Shown: piece by piece, positions 32,571 through 40,948 of the stretch | How the letters are laid out: every line of letters begins with the position of its first letter | Numbering within the stretch: position 1 is the stretch's first letter | NCBI RefSeq assembly: GCF_018449775.1 | Contig: NZ_JAAVVB010000004.1 | Coordinates: forward strand, 62,001 to 126,000 | From: Mucilaginibacter sp. dw_454 | Lineage (GTDB): Bacteria; Bacteroidota; Bacteroidia; Sphingobacteriales; Sphingobacteriaceae | Length of the DNA: 64,000 bases | Reading direction: 5' to 3' | Made by a program: the position numbers and the translations under genes | The notes under the pieces: generated by a model | The model's input: the letters and a program-made list of their open reading frames with translations, nothing else | What the model was told of the DNA's origin: nothing | The model's database searches: none

Positions 32571-33251
32571 TTATTGTACACCATATAATTGTTTCAATTC
32601 CGCAGCTTGCTGCTCGTCGTTCGCCCTTGCCAGGCTGAGGCGGATATTGCGGTCGTTGAAGCTGCGCATATCGCTGACGTTCTTATCCAGGCTTTTATCA
32701 GCGCGATGGATCAGCTCCAGCCGTTTGCCATCGGTCATCTGGGTGGTCAGGTTGGTCACCGCCAGATCAAGCTGCTCGATATTTTTCAGGCTTTCCGAAA
32801 GGATACCGGAATAGACACTATACATATATTGCAGCTCCTGCGGAGTGAAGTGATTGTCCTGTTTGATTACATTCCAGGTGGTATTATACTCGCTGATCAG
32901 TTGCTTTTGCCGGTTGATCATGTCTTTTACTTCCGTATAAGTAGTAATAGCCGTTTTTACCTTTTTCAGTTCGTTGAAGTAATCTGCGTACAGTTGTTTC
33001 TGCTTATCCGCCCATTGGGAGATATCATTCAGTTTTAGTTGCGACATCGTATTTTCCAGCGTCTTTTGCGCGTTCTGCAGCCAGATCACCTGGTTTTGCT
33101 GTTTTTGAATCTGCAGGTCGATGGCCCTGATGACTTTGCTGATGAGGCCCGTAATAATACTTACGCCTGGTATCTGCGCCTGCACCTGCGGTACGGCGCA
33201 GCAGCGGAGCAGCGTGATGATAAATACGATTATCGTGATGATCTTTTTCAT
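32571..33251 (-). CDS. TraI-family conjugal transfer protein, paralogue 3
   Basis: 226 residues: signal peptide (1-26), then VIRAIDLQIQKQQNQVIWLQNAQ (typical of Bacteroidota TraI/DUF4141), FTPQELQYMYSVYSGILSES, an RSFNDRNIRLSLARAND segment and the closing AELKQLYGVQ. It directly follows traG (VirB4-like) by 11 bp, the normal place of traI, so it is probably the original copy and the two others are duplicates. Confidence 0.75.
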   Translation of the reverse strand: MKKIITIIVFIITLLRCCAVPQVQAQIPGVSIITGLISKVIRAIDLQIQKQQNQVIWLQNAQKTLENTMSQLKLNDISQWADKQKQLYADYFNELKKVKTAITTYTEVKDMINRQKQLISEYNTTWNVIKQDNHFTPQELQYMYSVYSGILSESLKNIEQLDLAVTNLTTQMTDGKRLELIHRADKSLDKNVSDMRSFNDRNIRLSLARANDEQQAAELKQLYGVQ

Positions 33252-33262
33252 GGTCTTATTAT

Positions 33263-35794
33263 TTATGCGGCCAGATCCCTTGCAAGCGCGGTTAAGCCTT
33301 TGCGGATGTCGCCATACTTCCTGGTATATTCCTGTACTTTCAACTTTTCGGTTTGTTCGGTGGAATAGGCGTAGTATTCCTCTACTGATGGCTCGTAACG
33401 GTAGACTTTCATCAGCTGGTTGCCTAATTCAATATAGAGCTCGCGGTATTTCCGGTCGGGGTCGTTGGCCTTATTGATAGAGAGCACCTGCTGACGCCCT
33501 TTATCTGTCATACCCATCACAGCCTGCACTGCGTCAAACTTATTCTGGAACTTTTTCATGTCCAGCAGTATCTTGCAGTCGGCGTTGTTAATGATCGCCT
33601 CTTTAATGATCGGCGAGCTGATCAAATCGTCGATCTCCTGCGTTACGGTGATGGCTTCCCCGAAGTATTTCCGGACCGTTTTATACAAATACTTCATAAA
33701 CTCAGCCATACCGCTGCGGGCAATGGCTTTCCAGGCTTCCTCGATGCAGATCACTTTGCGGACGCCTTTCAGCTTGCGCATTTTTGATATGAACATCTCC
33801 ATAATGATCAGGGTCACGACCGGAAACAAAGTAGGATGCCCTGCTATCGTGTCGATCTCGAACACGATAAAGGGCTGCTCCATCATATCCAGGTTTTCGG
33901 TCGCGTTCAGCAGGTAGTCGAATTCGCCGCCTTTATAATAAGGCCGCAGCACATAGACGAAATTATGCAGGTCGAAATCCCGGTCTTTGACGCCATCCGA
34001 TTCCAGTTCCTTTACAAAGTCGTTTTGCAGGAATTCAAAGAAAGTATTGAAGCAGGCAAACACGTCCGGATTGTTGTCGAGGTAAACGTAATAGGACTGC
34101 AATGCATTGGATATCGCCACGTATTCACTACGCCGGAACGTTTCGTCACTATGTTTCCATAAGGCGACCAATAGCGTTTTAATACTCTCTTTCTTCTCAG
34201 TGTCTAAAACGTCACCCGGCGCGATATAAAATGGGTTGAACTTGATCGGGTTTTCCTCGCTATAAGTAAAATAATAACCGCCGAGCAGTTGGCAAAGCCC
34301 TTCATAACTGTGGCCGACATCCACCACGATGCAGTGGGCGCCCTGCTGTACGTAGCTGTGCAGCAAATGGTTCATGAACATCGATTTACCCGAACCCGAG
34401 CCGCCGATCACGATCTTGTTTCTATTGGTAATAATACCGCGCCGCATAGGTTCGTCGCTGATGTCGACATGAACCGGCACCCCGGTCAGCCGGTCGCCAA
34501 GCCGGATACCAAAGCTGCTGTTGGAGGATTTATAGGCCGTTTCCATATTGAGGAAACAGGCGGCTTGTTCGGCGAACGTATCAAAGGTTTCATTTTCCGG
34601 CAGGTCGCCCTCGTTGCCGGGCAGGCCCGCCCACCATAATTGCGGTGCGCCGTGCGTTTCCTGGTGCGGTATGGCCTCCATCCGGGATAATGCCGAGGCG
34701 GTCTGGTTGCGGAGCTCTTTCAATTCATCTTTTTTATCCGTCCAGCAAAGCAGGTTAAAATGCGCCTTGATCGGTTGCCTGCCCTGCGAGATGGCCTCGT
34801 TCAGGAAGTCAGCGACAGCATCCCGGCCAATACTATTTTCCCGGCTGTACATGGACAGCGACTGCAAACGGGCGCGTTTGCTTTCCAGCCGTTTAATGGT
34901 CTTTGGCGCGTCGCTGATGACCATATACTGGTTATAGATATGATTGACAGGTAATAATTGGCCGACAGGTGTGGCGAAGCCCACCGAGAACTTCGTTTTG
35001 TCGGATGAGTATTTATCATAATTGACACGGGGGCTGCAGGTTCCGGGCATGTGTTCGGTATCGGCCAGCATATAGAGCTGGCAGTAATTCTCGCCGATCT
35101 TCCAGTCAGGTTTAAAGACAATGTCTTTCAGCACAGGGGACTGCTGCCTGTCCAGCAGAAAGAGATAACGCTCCAATAATCCCGGTTGACTATTCATTCC
35201 GGTCAGTTCTTCCTGTTTTACCCTTTCTGTTTGCACAAAACCGCTGTCGGCCAGAATCCGGCGAAACTGCCCCACGCTGTCCTGGAGCTGCTGAAGGAGT
35301 TTGCGGTCAAGCGTTTCGGGCGGCACGATGTTTTTGCGCAGCAGGTTGGAAAACGCTGAGCTGGCCGGTTTCCGGTCTTTGGGTTTTAGCGTGACCATTA
35401 AATAGCATTCATGATCGAGATAAGGCCGTTCGTTAAAAAAGCGTTCGCTGCTGCCCATTAAGAAATTGGGGCTTTCTTCCGAGAAATTGGCCTTGTAGCT
35501 GGATTCAATGAACCAATCCTGTTTATGCACTACCGCGCCGGTCGGTAATATTTTGATCGCCTTTAACCAGGCGAAATGCAGGGCTTCGTAGTCCTCATTG
35601 GACAGTGAAAATATCTCTGGCAATGTAACTTTCAGCACTACCGTCACATCACCGTTCTTGGATAGAATGCAGTCCTGCTCCGTTTTCCAGACAGGCAGCA
35701 GCTTTTCGAGATCACGGCTGTTATCCGCCGCATCCCTGCTCTGCAACATGACTGCTGCCAGCACAATACCTGCTATAATGAGTATGATCGTCAT
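33263..35794 (-). CDS. traG: Conjugative transposon ATPase TraG (VirB4-like)
   Basis: 843 residues with an N-terminal TM helix (about 3-17). Walker A IGGSGSGKSMF at about residue 462, a Walker B-type KVICIEEAWKAIA at about 685, and NYDKYSSDKTKFSVGF and the closing YAYSTEQTEKLKVQEY typical of Bacteroidota TraG. This is the VirB4-type motor, not a VirD4 coupling protein, despite the name. Overlaps traF by 4 bp. Confidence 0.93.
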   Translation of the reverse strand: MTIILIIAGIVLAAVMLQSRDAADNSRDLEKLLPVWKTEQDCILSKNGDVTVVLKVTLPEIFSLSNEDYEALHFAWLKAIKILPTGAVVHKQDWFIESSYKANFSEESPNFLMGSSERFFNERPYLDHECYLMVTLKPKDRKPASSAFSNLLRKNIVPPETLDRKLLQQLQDSVGQFRRILADSGFVQTERVKQEELTGMNSQPGLLERYLFLLDRQQSPVLKDIVFKPDWKIGENYCQLYMLADTEHMPGTCSPRVNYDKYSSDKTKFSVGFATPVGQLLPVNHIYNQYMVISDAPKTIKRLESKRARLQSLSMYSRENSIGRDAVADFLNEAISQGRQPIKAHFNLLCWTDKKDELKELRNQTASALSRMEAIPHQETHGAPQLWWAGLPGNEGDLPENETFDTFAEQAACFLNMETAYKSSNSSFGIRLGDRLTGVPVHVDISDEPMRRGIITNRNKIVIGGSGSGKSMFMNHLLHSYVQQGAHCIVVDVGHSYEGLCQLLGGYYFTYSEENPIKFNPFYIAPGDVLDTEKKESIKTLLVALWKHSDETFRRSEYVAISNALQSYYVYLDNNPDVFACFNTFFEFLQNDFVKELESDGVKDRDFDLHNFVYVLRPYYKGGEFDYLLNATENLDMMEQPFIVFEIDTIAGHPTLFPVVTLIIMEMFISKMRKLKGVRKVICIEEAWKAIARSGMAEFMKYLYKTVRKYFGEAITVTQEIDDLISSPIIKEAIINNADCKILLDMKKFQNKFDAVQAVMGMTDKGRQQVLSINKANDPDRKYRELYIELGNQLMKVYRYEPSVEEYYAYSTEQTEKLKVQEYTRKYGDIRKGLTALARDLAA

Positions 35795-36111
35795 TTCCCT
35801 AATCGTTTAAATAGTTTCCTTGTTCTGCATTTAATGGCCGCGGGCACCTGCCGGAACGAGATGGCTTTCATCAGACCGTGTTCACCGTATTTGTGACTGT
35901 AGCGGTACACCCCGAAGAATAAGCCTGACCCGGCGAGGCCAACCACGGCTACACAGAGATACACAGGCAGCTTACAGATATACATGATGGCGAAGTCGAC
36001 GAGCAGGATAGCGAGTCCAATAGCCAGGTAATAGATATACTGCGCTTTCAGTCCGCGAAATTCTATCGGACGGTTGATGCCTTTGTTGATACCGTAGGTT
36101 AGTTCCGTCAT
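35791..36111 (-). CDS. traF: Conjugative transposon protein TraF (DUF4133)
   Basis: 106 residues with two adjacent TM helices (about 28-48, 50-72) and the DUF4133 opening YGINKGINRPIEFRGLKAQY. TraF of Bacteroidota elements is a small inner-membrane protein equivalent to VirB3. Overlaps the genes on both sides by 4 bp. Confidence 0.9.
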   Translation of the reverse strand: MTELTYGINKGINRPIEFRGLKAQYIYYLAIGLAILLVDFAIMYICKLPVYLCVAVVGLAGSGLFFGVYRYSHKYGEHGLMKAISFRQVPAAIKCRTRKLFKRLGK

Positions 36112-36461
36112 AGCAAGTCATCGTTAAAACCATCGTCATCTTCCTCATCCTCGTCTGAACCGACGCGTTCCGGGCAGAGTATTTCCAGCGGTATATGATA
36201 CTTCTGTGCGATGCCCTCCGGATCCAGCTCCATGAGTGCCGGAAGCGTTACCCATTGGAAGCTGTCTTCCATCTGTTCGCGGTTTTCCGGGACGTTCTTT
36301 CGCTTGCGGTCATACAGGAAGGTATAACCGTCTCCGTCCTGGTCGAAGACGTTAAAGGAGAACCGGTTCTCCGGGTTATCCTTTTGCCGGAGTTCCTCGT
36401 GCAGCACATCTACATAAAATGCGGTGCCTGCAATATCCACTGTTGGTAATGGCCTGTTCAT
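36108..36461 (-). CDS. Tra-operon protein with acidic tail
   Basis: 117 residues, soluble, with FSFNVFDQDGDGYTFLYDRK and a C-terminus of mostly Asp and Glu (about 100-117). No known family. Placed between the VirB2-like traE and VirB3-like traF and translationally coupled to traF (4-bp overlap), so it is likely needed for assembly or regulation of the channel; this is inference from position only. Confidence 0.55.
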   Translation of the reverse strand: MNRPLPTVDIAGTAFYVDVLHEELRQKDNPENRFSFNVFDQDGDGYTFLYDRKRKNVPENREQMEDSFQWVTLPALMELDPEGIAQKYHIPLEILCPERVGSDEDEEDDDGFNDDLL

Positions 36462-36477
36462 CGTTCATCATTTTTTA

Positions 36478-36822
36478 CTATACCCCGAAAAAGCTTTTAA
36501 GCACCGTAGCCACCACGACCAGGAAGATACAGGCGCCGAACCAACTGCTGGCTACCTTGGCTGTGTCCGGTTCTCCCGCCGACCACTTGTTATACACTTT
36601 CACGGCGCCGACCAGTCCCACAATGGCACCGATGGCGTACATTAAACTGGTGCCCGAGGCGAAATAACCTTTGACCGAGTTGGTAGCTGCTGAAATACCG
36701 GCGTTCCCGTCACCTGTCTGGGCGTAAGCTTTATAAACATCTGCGAGCATTTCGCAAAAGCAAATCACAAGGGTAATCAGCCATGCTTTCCCTACTAATC
36801 TTTCATTCTTCGTTGGCTTCAT
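36478..36822 (-). CDS. traE: Conjugative transposon protein TraE (DUF4134)
   Basis: 114 residues: first hydrophobic segment about 11-25, then GNAGISAATNSVKGYFASGTS and two TM helices (about 55-75, 88-108). DUF4134 proteins are the pilin-like VirB2 equivalents. The VirB2-VirB3-VirB4 order (traE, traF, traG) is kept here. Confidence 0.9.
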   Translation of the reverse strand: MKPTKNERLVGKAWLITLVICFCEMLADVYKAYAQTGDGNAGISAATNSVKGYFASGTSLMYAIGAIVGLVGAVKVYNKWSAGEPDTAKVASSWFGACIFLVVVATVLKSFFGV

Positions 36823-36872
36823 CTGTTCTTTTTTTATTGGTTCGTTAATTTATAAGCGGTGCCCGGATCGTG

Positions 36873-37268
36873 CTATCCCGCCAGTTCCTCTTCGCTGATC
36901 CGGATCCCGCTTATTTCTTCTGCTTGTTTGATAATATGATTAAAGACAGCAGCCCGGTAGGCAGGCTGGCGTAGCCCGCCGTAGCTTGCCAGCTTTGCCT
37001 TCAGCTGCGGGAGCAGCTGATCTTTCGTGGCCTGGTTGCCTGCCTGTTCCAGGATGCTGTCTATTTCGTGTACCAGGGATTCGAGGTTTTCAAAGGCGGC
37101 GGTTTTGTCGCTGCCATCTGTCACAGCATATGTTGCTGCTTTCGCTTTGGGTTGCAGCAGTGCTTTAAATTCGGTGCGATAAAAAACAGCAGCAACGCAG
37201 GCGTAATAAATGGCGGTCACTATTATTGCTGCTTCCAGGTACGCGCTCCATGATATCCCTTGTAACAT
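36873..37268 (-). CDS. Tra-region single-TM protein
   Basis: 131 residues from ATG at 37268, chosen because MLQGISWSAYLEAA leads into a TM helix (about 10-30) as expected for a membrane protein; the longer frame adds 20 residues with Cys and Arg runs. The cytoplasmic part is helical (LESLVHEIDSILEQAG) and ends KQAEEISGIRISEEELAG. It occupies the traD-like position before traE. No family name can be assigned with certainty. Confidence 0.55.
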   Translation of the reverse strand: MLQGISWSAYLEAAIIVTAIYYACVAAVFYRTEFKALLQPKAKAATYAVTDGSDKTAAFENLESLVHEIDSILEQAGNQATKDQLLPQLKAKLASYGGLRQPAYRAAVFNHIIKQAEEISGIRISEEELAG

Positions 37269-37378
37269 ATGCTTTTGATTTGCCGCCGGTGATCCATTTC
37301 CCCGGCGATTACAGAGGCAAAGTTGCACCGGCCGGAATTAGGTTTTTGCTACTGCGGTATTAGCTAATAGTTTTTTTT

Positions 37379-38212
37379 TCATTCATCCGTATCGTCCATA
37401 CGGTTGTCAAGGGCGTCTTTCAGCTTGTCAATATAGACCGTGCGGCTTTTTTTGCGGATGCGGATATTCTGCTGGAAAACGGCGTAATAATTACCGGTGC
37501 TGATATTAAAGGCGTACTCCAGGGCGGTCATGACCAGCTTGACATCGGCCTTGCCGTTATTGACCGAACCGCGTGATTGAATGGAATAGCCGAGTTCGAT
37601 CAGGTCGACCTTGGAATCCGTCCAGTTGGCGTCTGGACGGTCATTCAACTTTGTCAGGGAGGGATTTTGCAGGGCGTAGAGTTTGGAGTGCAGGTATTCG
37701 CTGAGCATTTCGTAAGCCTGGAGTTTGGCCAGCTTGAGGCTGTGTACGGTGCAGAACTGTTTGTCGATTTCCAGCGAATATTCCGGCAGGACTTCGTAGC
37801 CGTCCGCTTCGCGGGTAAAATAACGCTCGTCCTTGTCGCTCCGCGACAGGCGGCAATAGAGGTGGAAATGATGATTTTGCTGGAAGCACAGGTTAATATG
37901 TTCGATCTTTTGCTTATACCAGGCTTTCAGCTCTTTGCCGTCTTGCCGGAGTTTCTCAGCCTCGATATGGAAAAGCTTCCAGTAATAGATCAGTTGTTTT
38001 AAGAATTGGGGTTTTAATACTTTAAAGAAGCGGATCTCTTCCGCCTGGTCGTAAAAGGTATAGGTGGTGATAAACTCCTTGATCTTTTGCAGGCTTTGCT
38101 GCGCGGCGTTGTAGGAGCGTTCCGCGCATTGCAGCGGAGTTTCGGAGGTCAGGGCAATCTCGCCCAGCGTTTCCTGGAGCCGGGCATGTTCATGGTTCAT
38201 AAAGTCTTCCAT
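37379..38212 (-). CDS. rteC: RteC-family regulatory protein
   Basis: 277 residues. IKEFITTYTFYDQAEEIRFF, KVLKPQFLKQLIYYWKLFHIE and the C-terminal KVDLIELGYSIQSRGSVNNGK segment are typical of RteC. In CTnDOT-type elements RteC binds DNA upstream of the excision operon and turns on excision and transfer genes. The two-component partners RteA/RteB are not seen in the window. Twin GGGTCGGAAATT repeats lie 160 bp upstream. Confidence 0.85.
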   Translation of the reverse strand: MEDFMNHEHARLQETLGEIALTSETPLQCAERSYNAAQQSLQKIKEFITTYTFYDQAEEIRFFKVLKPQFLKQLIYYWKLFHIEAEKLRQDGKELKAWYKQKIEHINLCFQQNHHFHLYCRLSRSDKDERYFTREADGYEVLPEYSLEIDKQFCTVHSLKLAKLQAYEMLSEYLHSKLYALQNPSLTKLNDRPDANWTDSKVDLIELGYSIQSRGSVNNGKADVKLVMTALEYAFNISTGNYYAVFQQNIRIRKKSRTVYIDKLKDALDNRMDDTDE

Positions 38213-38373
38213 AGCACTTATCTTTACATTGTTATAAACCCTGCCGTAGCCTGTTCACCGGCGGTTCTTTTACTCGGGCAGGAATGCGTCAAATTTTCTC
38301 CATAAGCCTTGTTTTTTTAACCAATGATTAAAGGCAAAACTGGAAGCTATTTTGGAAAATTCCAATCAGCGCA

Positions 38374-38408
38374 GGGTCGGAAATTGGATCATACAGGGGT
38401 CGGAAATT
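38374..38408. repeat. Two 12-bp direct repeats upstream of rteC
   Basis: GGGTCGGAAATT at 38374-38385 and 38397-38408, start-to-start 23 bp, in the short space between rteC and the LuxR-type gene. Possible operator for one of the element regulators; no other copies were noticed. Confidence 0.35.
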
Positions 38409-39390
38409 AGTTTCCCGCAGGCGGCGGGGGTGGGGTCAGAAGCCGGGCAAGCAGTTCTTTGCGGTCGTGGCAGCCGGTCTTTTTCAGGATAGCAGTGATA
38501 TGGTCCTTGACTGTATTCGGCGCGATAAAGAGGCGCTCTGCCATCTGCGCGGTGGTTAGTTCTTCGCGGAGTAAAAGCGCCACATCCAGTTCCCGCTCGC
38601 TGATGGGCAGGGCGCGGCAGGCCGCCTCGTATTCTTCTGTGGTGATCTGACGGGTCAGTTCCTTTAGCTTTCGGTCACGATGGTGATTGGATCTTATTCC
38701 TTTTTCAAATTGGAGAATGGTAATTACCAGCCAGCCCAGGTTGCTTAACCCAATTCGCAACCATTGCGGAGCGGGATAGAACGCAAATACGGACATTGCT
38801 TCCCAGGGCAACACGGTGAACCAAACCAGCAACTCACAACGGTATTGCGCTATATCGCCTCCATCTTTGTGCTTCTTTATAATGGCGCGTAACATGACAG
38901 CCAGAACAACAAGCCCGTAAGTCCCCGGAATGAGTACGCCAAGTTCGCGGTCAGGTATCAATTTGTCGTTTAAGGCATATAGTATCACATCAAAGAGCAG
39001 GTAGGGCAGGATTAAGAAAAGAAATACGCCCCAGGTCGCATGAAAGCGCAGTTGTTGTAACCTGTAAGCCTTATAAAAATAGAACGGGAAGTAAGCACCC
39101 ATCAGGTAGGCAAACCCGTAGGCGATCATATTCTGAAGCTTAATATCCATTCGCCATGAAGGATCAGGGAACAGACCGTTGGCGATATTAAACTTGATCA
39201 ATAAGCCCAATAAAATAAGATACCATAAGCGCCGCCGGTCTTGCGGCTGGTTCAGAAAGTGAAAAAGCTGTACCGCAAAAAGATACGATTCAATAATAAT
39301 GAATACGGCGGTAAGCCAGTGCATTTGCGTGTTAAATAAGTTCATATAGATAGATTTGAGGTCGATCTCCGGGGAAAAGACCGTGGTCAT
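38407..39390 (-). CDS. Multi-TM membrane protein with LuxR-type HTH
   Basis: 327 residues: about seven TM helices in residues 20-230, then a LuxR/GerE DNA-binding domain (about 263-320: ISERELDVALLLREELTTAQ, then AERLFIAPNTVKDHITAILKKTG) and a Pro-rich end. A membrane sensor joined directly to a DNA-binding domain would control promoters from the membrane. Such proteins are found in Bacteroidota, but the signal is unknown. Location next to rteC suggests a role in deciding when the element transfers. Confidence 0.75.
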   Translation of the reverse strand: MTTVFSPEIDLKSIYMNLFNTQMHWLTAVFIIIESYLFAVQLFHFLNQPQDRRRLWYLILLGLLIKFNIANGLFPDPSWRMDIKLQNMIAYGFAYLMGAYFPFYFYKAYRLQQLRFHATWGVFLFLILPYLLFDVILYALNDKLIPDRELGVLIPGTYGLVVLAVMLRAIIKKHKDGGDIAQYRCELLVWFTVLPWEAMSVFAFYPAPQWLRIGLSNLGWLVITILQFEKGIRSNHHRDRKLKELTRQITTEEYEAACRALPISERELDVALLLREELTTAQMAERLFIAPNTVKDHITAILKKTGCHDRKELLARLLTPPPPPAGN

Positions 39391-39436
39391 TAATTAGTTC
39401 GCGGAAACGCGGGCGATGACCAGGAGGCTCTCTTAC

Positions 39437-39541
39437 ATCGGCCCGGCAAGGTCAAGAATAAGGTAGCGCAAATCATGCCCACGTTTTTGCGGACTCTAAC
39501 TTGCTTCCACCTTATTCTTTTATAGACCTTGCCGGTATGAT
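39437..39541. repeat. Large imperfect inverted repeat between two element regulators
   Basis: CCGGCAAGGTC + AAGAATAAGGT (39443-39464) is mirrored by ACCTTATTCTT (39509-39519) and GACCTTGCCGG (39525-39535), with a 5-base insertion in the right arm and further CATC/GATG matches outside. The 44-base centre holds CGCAAATC and GTTTTTGCGG. It lies in the 206-bp gap between the LuxR-type and XRE-type genes. It could be a transfer origin, a long-hairpin regulator or a remnant of an inserted repeat. Confidence 0.55.
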
Positions 39542-39596
39542 GTTATGGAGGGAAGCTTTAAGAAAGCATATATTTTAATTTATCTTTTTTATTTTT

Positions 39597-40628
39597 TCAT
39601 TCTTCTAAGTTAAGTTCATCCTTTTTTTCATCCTCTTTTTGAGGCGTTTCTTTATATTTCATGTACTTGATAATGCCATAATCCTTCAGGTATTCAAAAG
39701 GGTCAACATGTTCGTACCATTGACTGCTGCGGTAAAACTTCTTCCCGTCTTCCTCGTCTTCGACCAAGCCGCCGATCCGCATCATTTTGATGGGCGGCAA
39801 AAAACCTTCGTGCTCACTCATCAAAAACACTTGGTAATGTTTACTCTTGCCATTCTCACGCGTAATCGTTCGCGGTTTCAACAACCCCTTTTTGATCCAT
39901 TCCCGCAAGGCTTTTCCCTTCAGGCTAAAATAATGCTCTAGGTCAAACTCAGAATAAAACAAAGTATCGTCCTGCGTGATCTCACCCGGCACAATACCCT
40001 GCTCAACTGCATGTTGACAGGGCATACATTTCAGGCCAAAACGGTCATACCACATCCGCCCGTCACCGCCATGATGACAAAGCCAGCAGGTAAAACTTTT
40101 CCCGCTGAGCGGATAGCCTTTCGGGTACCGCTCCAACTTATTATCCCGCCTCACCTGGCGCATAGCCTGCTTAAGGGATATCTGCGCCATCTGATACATA
40201 AAGTCCGATATCTTTTCGGCATCTTCTTCTGAAAGCTCCGTTCCCTGCTTTTTGTATGTCTCGATGACCTCCTTTGCATTTATCGTGCGCTTCGAGCGGT
40301 CGAGATTATACAATGATGGAAAATCGTCGTCCTCTTCCTCATCTTCAAAAACCAATTCCCCGGCAGGGATACTCTCCTCATTAACAGGAACCGGTTCCGT
40401 AATGACCGGCGGAGTTTCAACCGCTTCCGGTGAATAATTTAGCCAGACATCCGGTTTAATATCATAATACCGGCATAGCGTCAGCAAATGCTTTAAACTT
40501 GTTTCGGCAATGTCACTTTCCATCTCCTCGTATAAACCGACCGGAATGTTCAACATCAATGCCACATCCTCACGACTCAAATCATGTTGTAAACGATATG
40601 CTTTCAATTGTTTTCCGAGCTTGTTCAT
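39597..40628 (-). CDS. XRE-type HTH regulator with zinc ribbon and C-terminal winged helix
   Basis: 343 residues from ATG at 40628 (MNKLGKQLKAYRLQHDLSRE starts the HTH; the longer frame adds 40 residues without pattern). HTH at about 1-60 (AYRLQHDLSREDVALMLNIP), acidic linker with EDEEEDDDF, a zinc-binding CWLC-x(17)-CMPC module at about 180-205, then a possible winged-helix part (LKGKALREWIKKGLLKPRTI). Probably a transcription regulator of the element. Large, mosaic, no named family known to me. Confidence 0.65.
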   Translation of the reverse strand: MNKLGKQLKAYRLQHDLSREDVALMLNIPVGLYEEMESDIAETSLKHLLTLCRYYDIKPDVWLNYSPEAVETPPVITEPVPVNEESIPAGELVFEDEEEDDDFPSLYNLDRSKRTINAKEVIETYKKQGTELSEEDAEKISDFMYQMAQISLKQAMRQVRRDNKLERYPKGYPLSGKSFTCWLCHHGGDGRMWYDRFGLKCMPCQHAVEQGIVPGEITQDDTLFYSEFDLEHYFSLKGKALREWIKKGLLKPRTITRENGKSKHYQVFLMSEHEGFLPPIKMMRIGGLVEDEEDGKKFYRSSQWYEHVDPFEYLKDYGIIKYMKYKETPQKEDEKKDELNLEE

Positions 40629-40791
40629 AATACAAACATTGGCATCCAAAAAAGTAATCTCCCGTATTTCCGGGACTTTACCTATTAAAAAGCTACCCGC
40701 CGCGCTACGCCGGGCGCTCTTCTCAAATTTATTAATTGATCTTATCATTAACGTATGACGACGATAAAGAACAAGCGCGTATGTAAAAGCA

Positions 40792-40890
40792 TTAGTGACC
40801 GTTTTTCTTAAAGTCTTTGATCAACCAGGCGATAAACCGGATGATAAAAAGAACCAATAGAACTAAGCCAATTTTTAATGCTGTTTTCAT
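40792..40890 (-). CDS. 32-residue single-helix membrane peptide
   Basis: From ATG at 40890: MKTALKIGLVLLVLFIIRF, then IAWLIKDFKKNGH and TAA. One TM helix (about 5-25) with a basic end, the typical shape of small membrane peptides and of some toxins. The gap between the XRE gene and the 40949 gene otherwise holds only a terminator. No pair RNA was seen. A real gene is plausible but not shown. Confidence 0.4.
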   Translation of the reverse strand: MKTALKIGLVLLVLFIIRFIAWLIKDFKKNGH

Positions 40891-40906
40891 TCGTTTTAAA
40901 TAAAAG

Positions 40907-40926
40907 CAGCCCCGCACAGGGGCCAC
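40907..40926 (-). terminator. Terminator of the 41-60 kb operon block
   Basis: Stem GCCCC/GGGGC around TGTGC with flanking pairs, followed on the minus strand by TGCTTTTATTT, 23 bp after the stop of the 40949-41230 gene. Confidence 0.65.
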
Positions 40927-40948
40927 CTTTACACTTTTTAACTAACTG

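Larger units (their letters stand above)
13397..40628. mobile_element. Integrative conjugative element (minimal visible extent)
   Basis: Left end at the tRNA-Ala fragment. It contains a tyrosine recombinase, excisionase-like HTH, DNA methyltransferases, a Bacteroidota-type Tra type IV secretion set and RteC. The right end given here is the last gene I assign to it (XRE/zinc-ribbon regulator); no right att copy or intact tRNA-Ala was found, so the true end may lie beyond the window. A relaxase, coupling protein and traA/B/O/P/Q equivalents are not visible, so it may be incomplete or the missing genes may lie elsewhere. Confidence 0.7.

Noticed and set aside
30216-33251. Tellurite-resistance (TerB) annotation for the three TraI-type proteins
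   Set aside because: Position in the tra operon, signal peptides and the FTPxEL pattern fit TraI-type transfer proteins; nothing points to tellurite.
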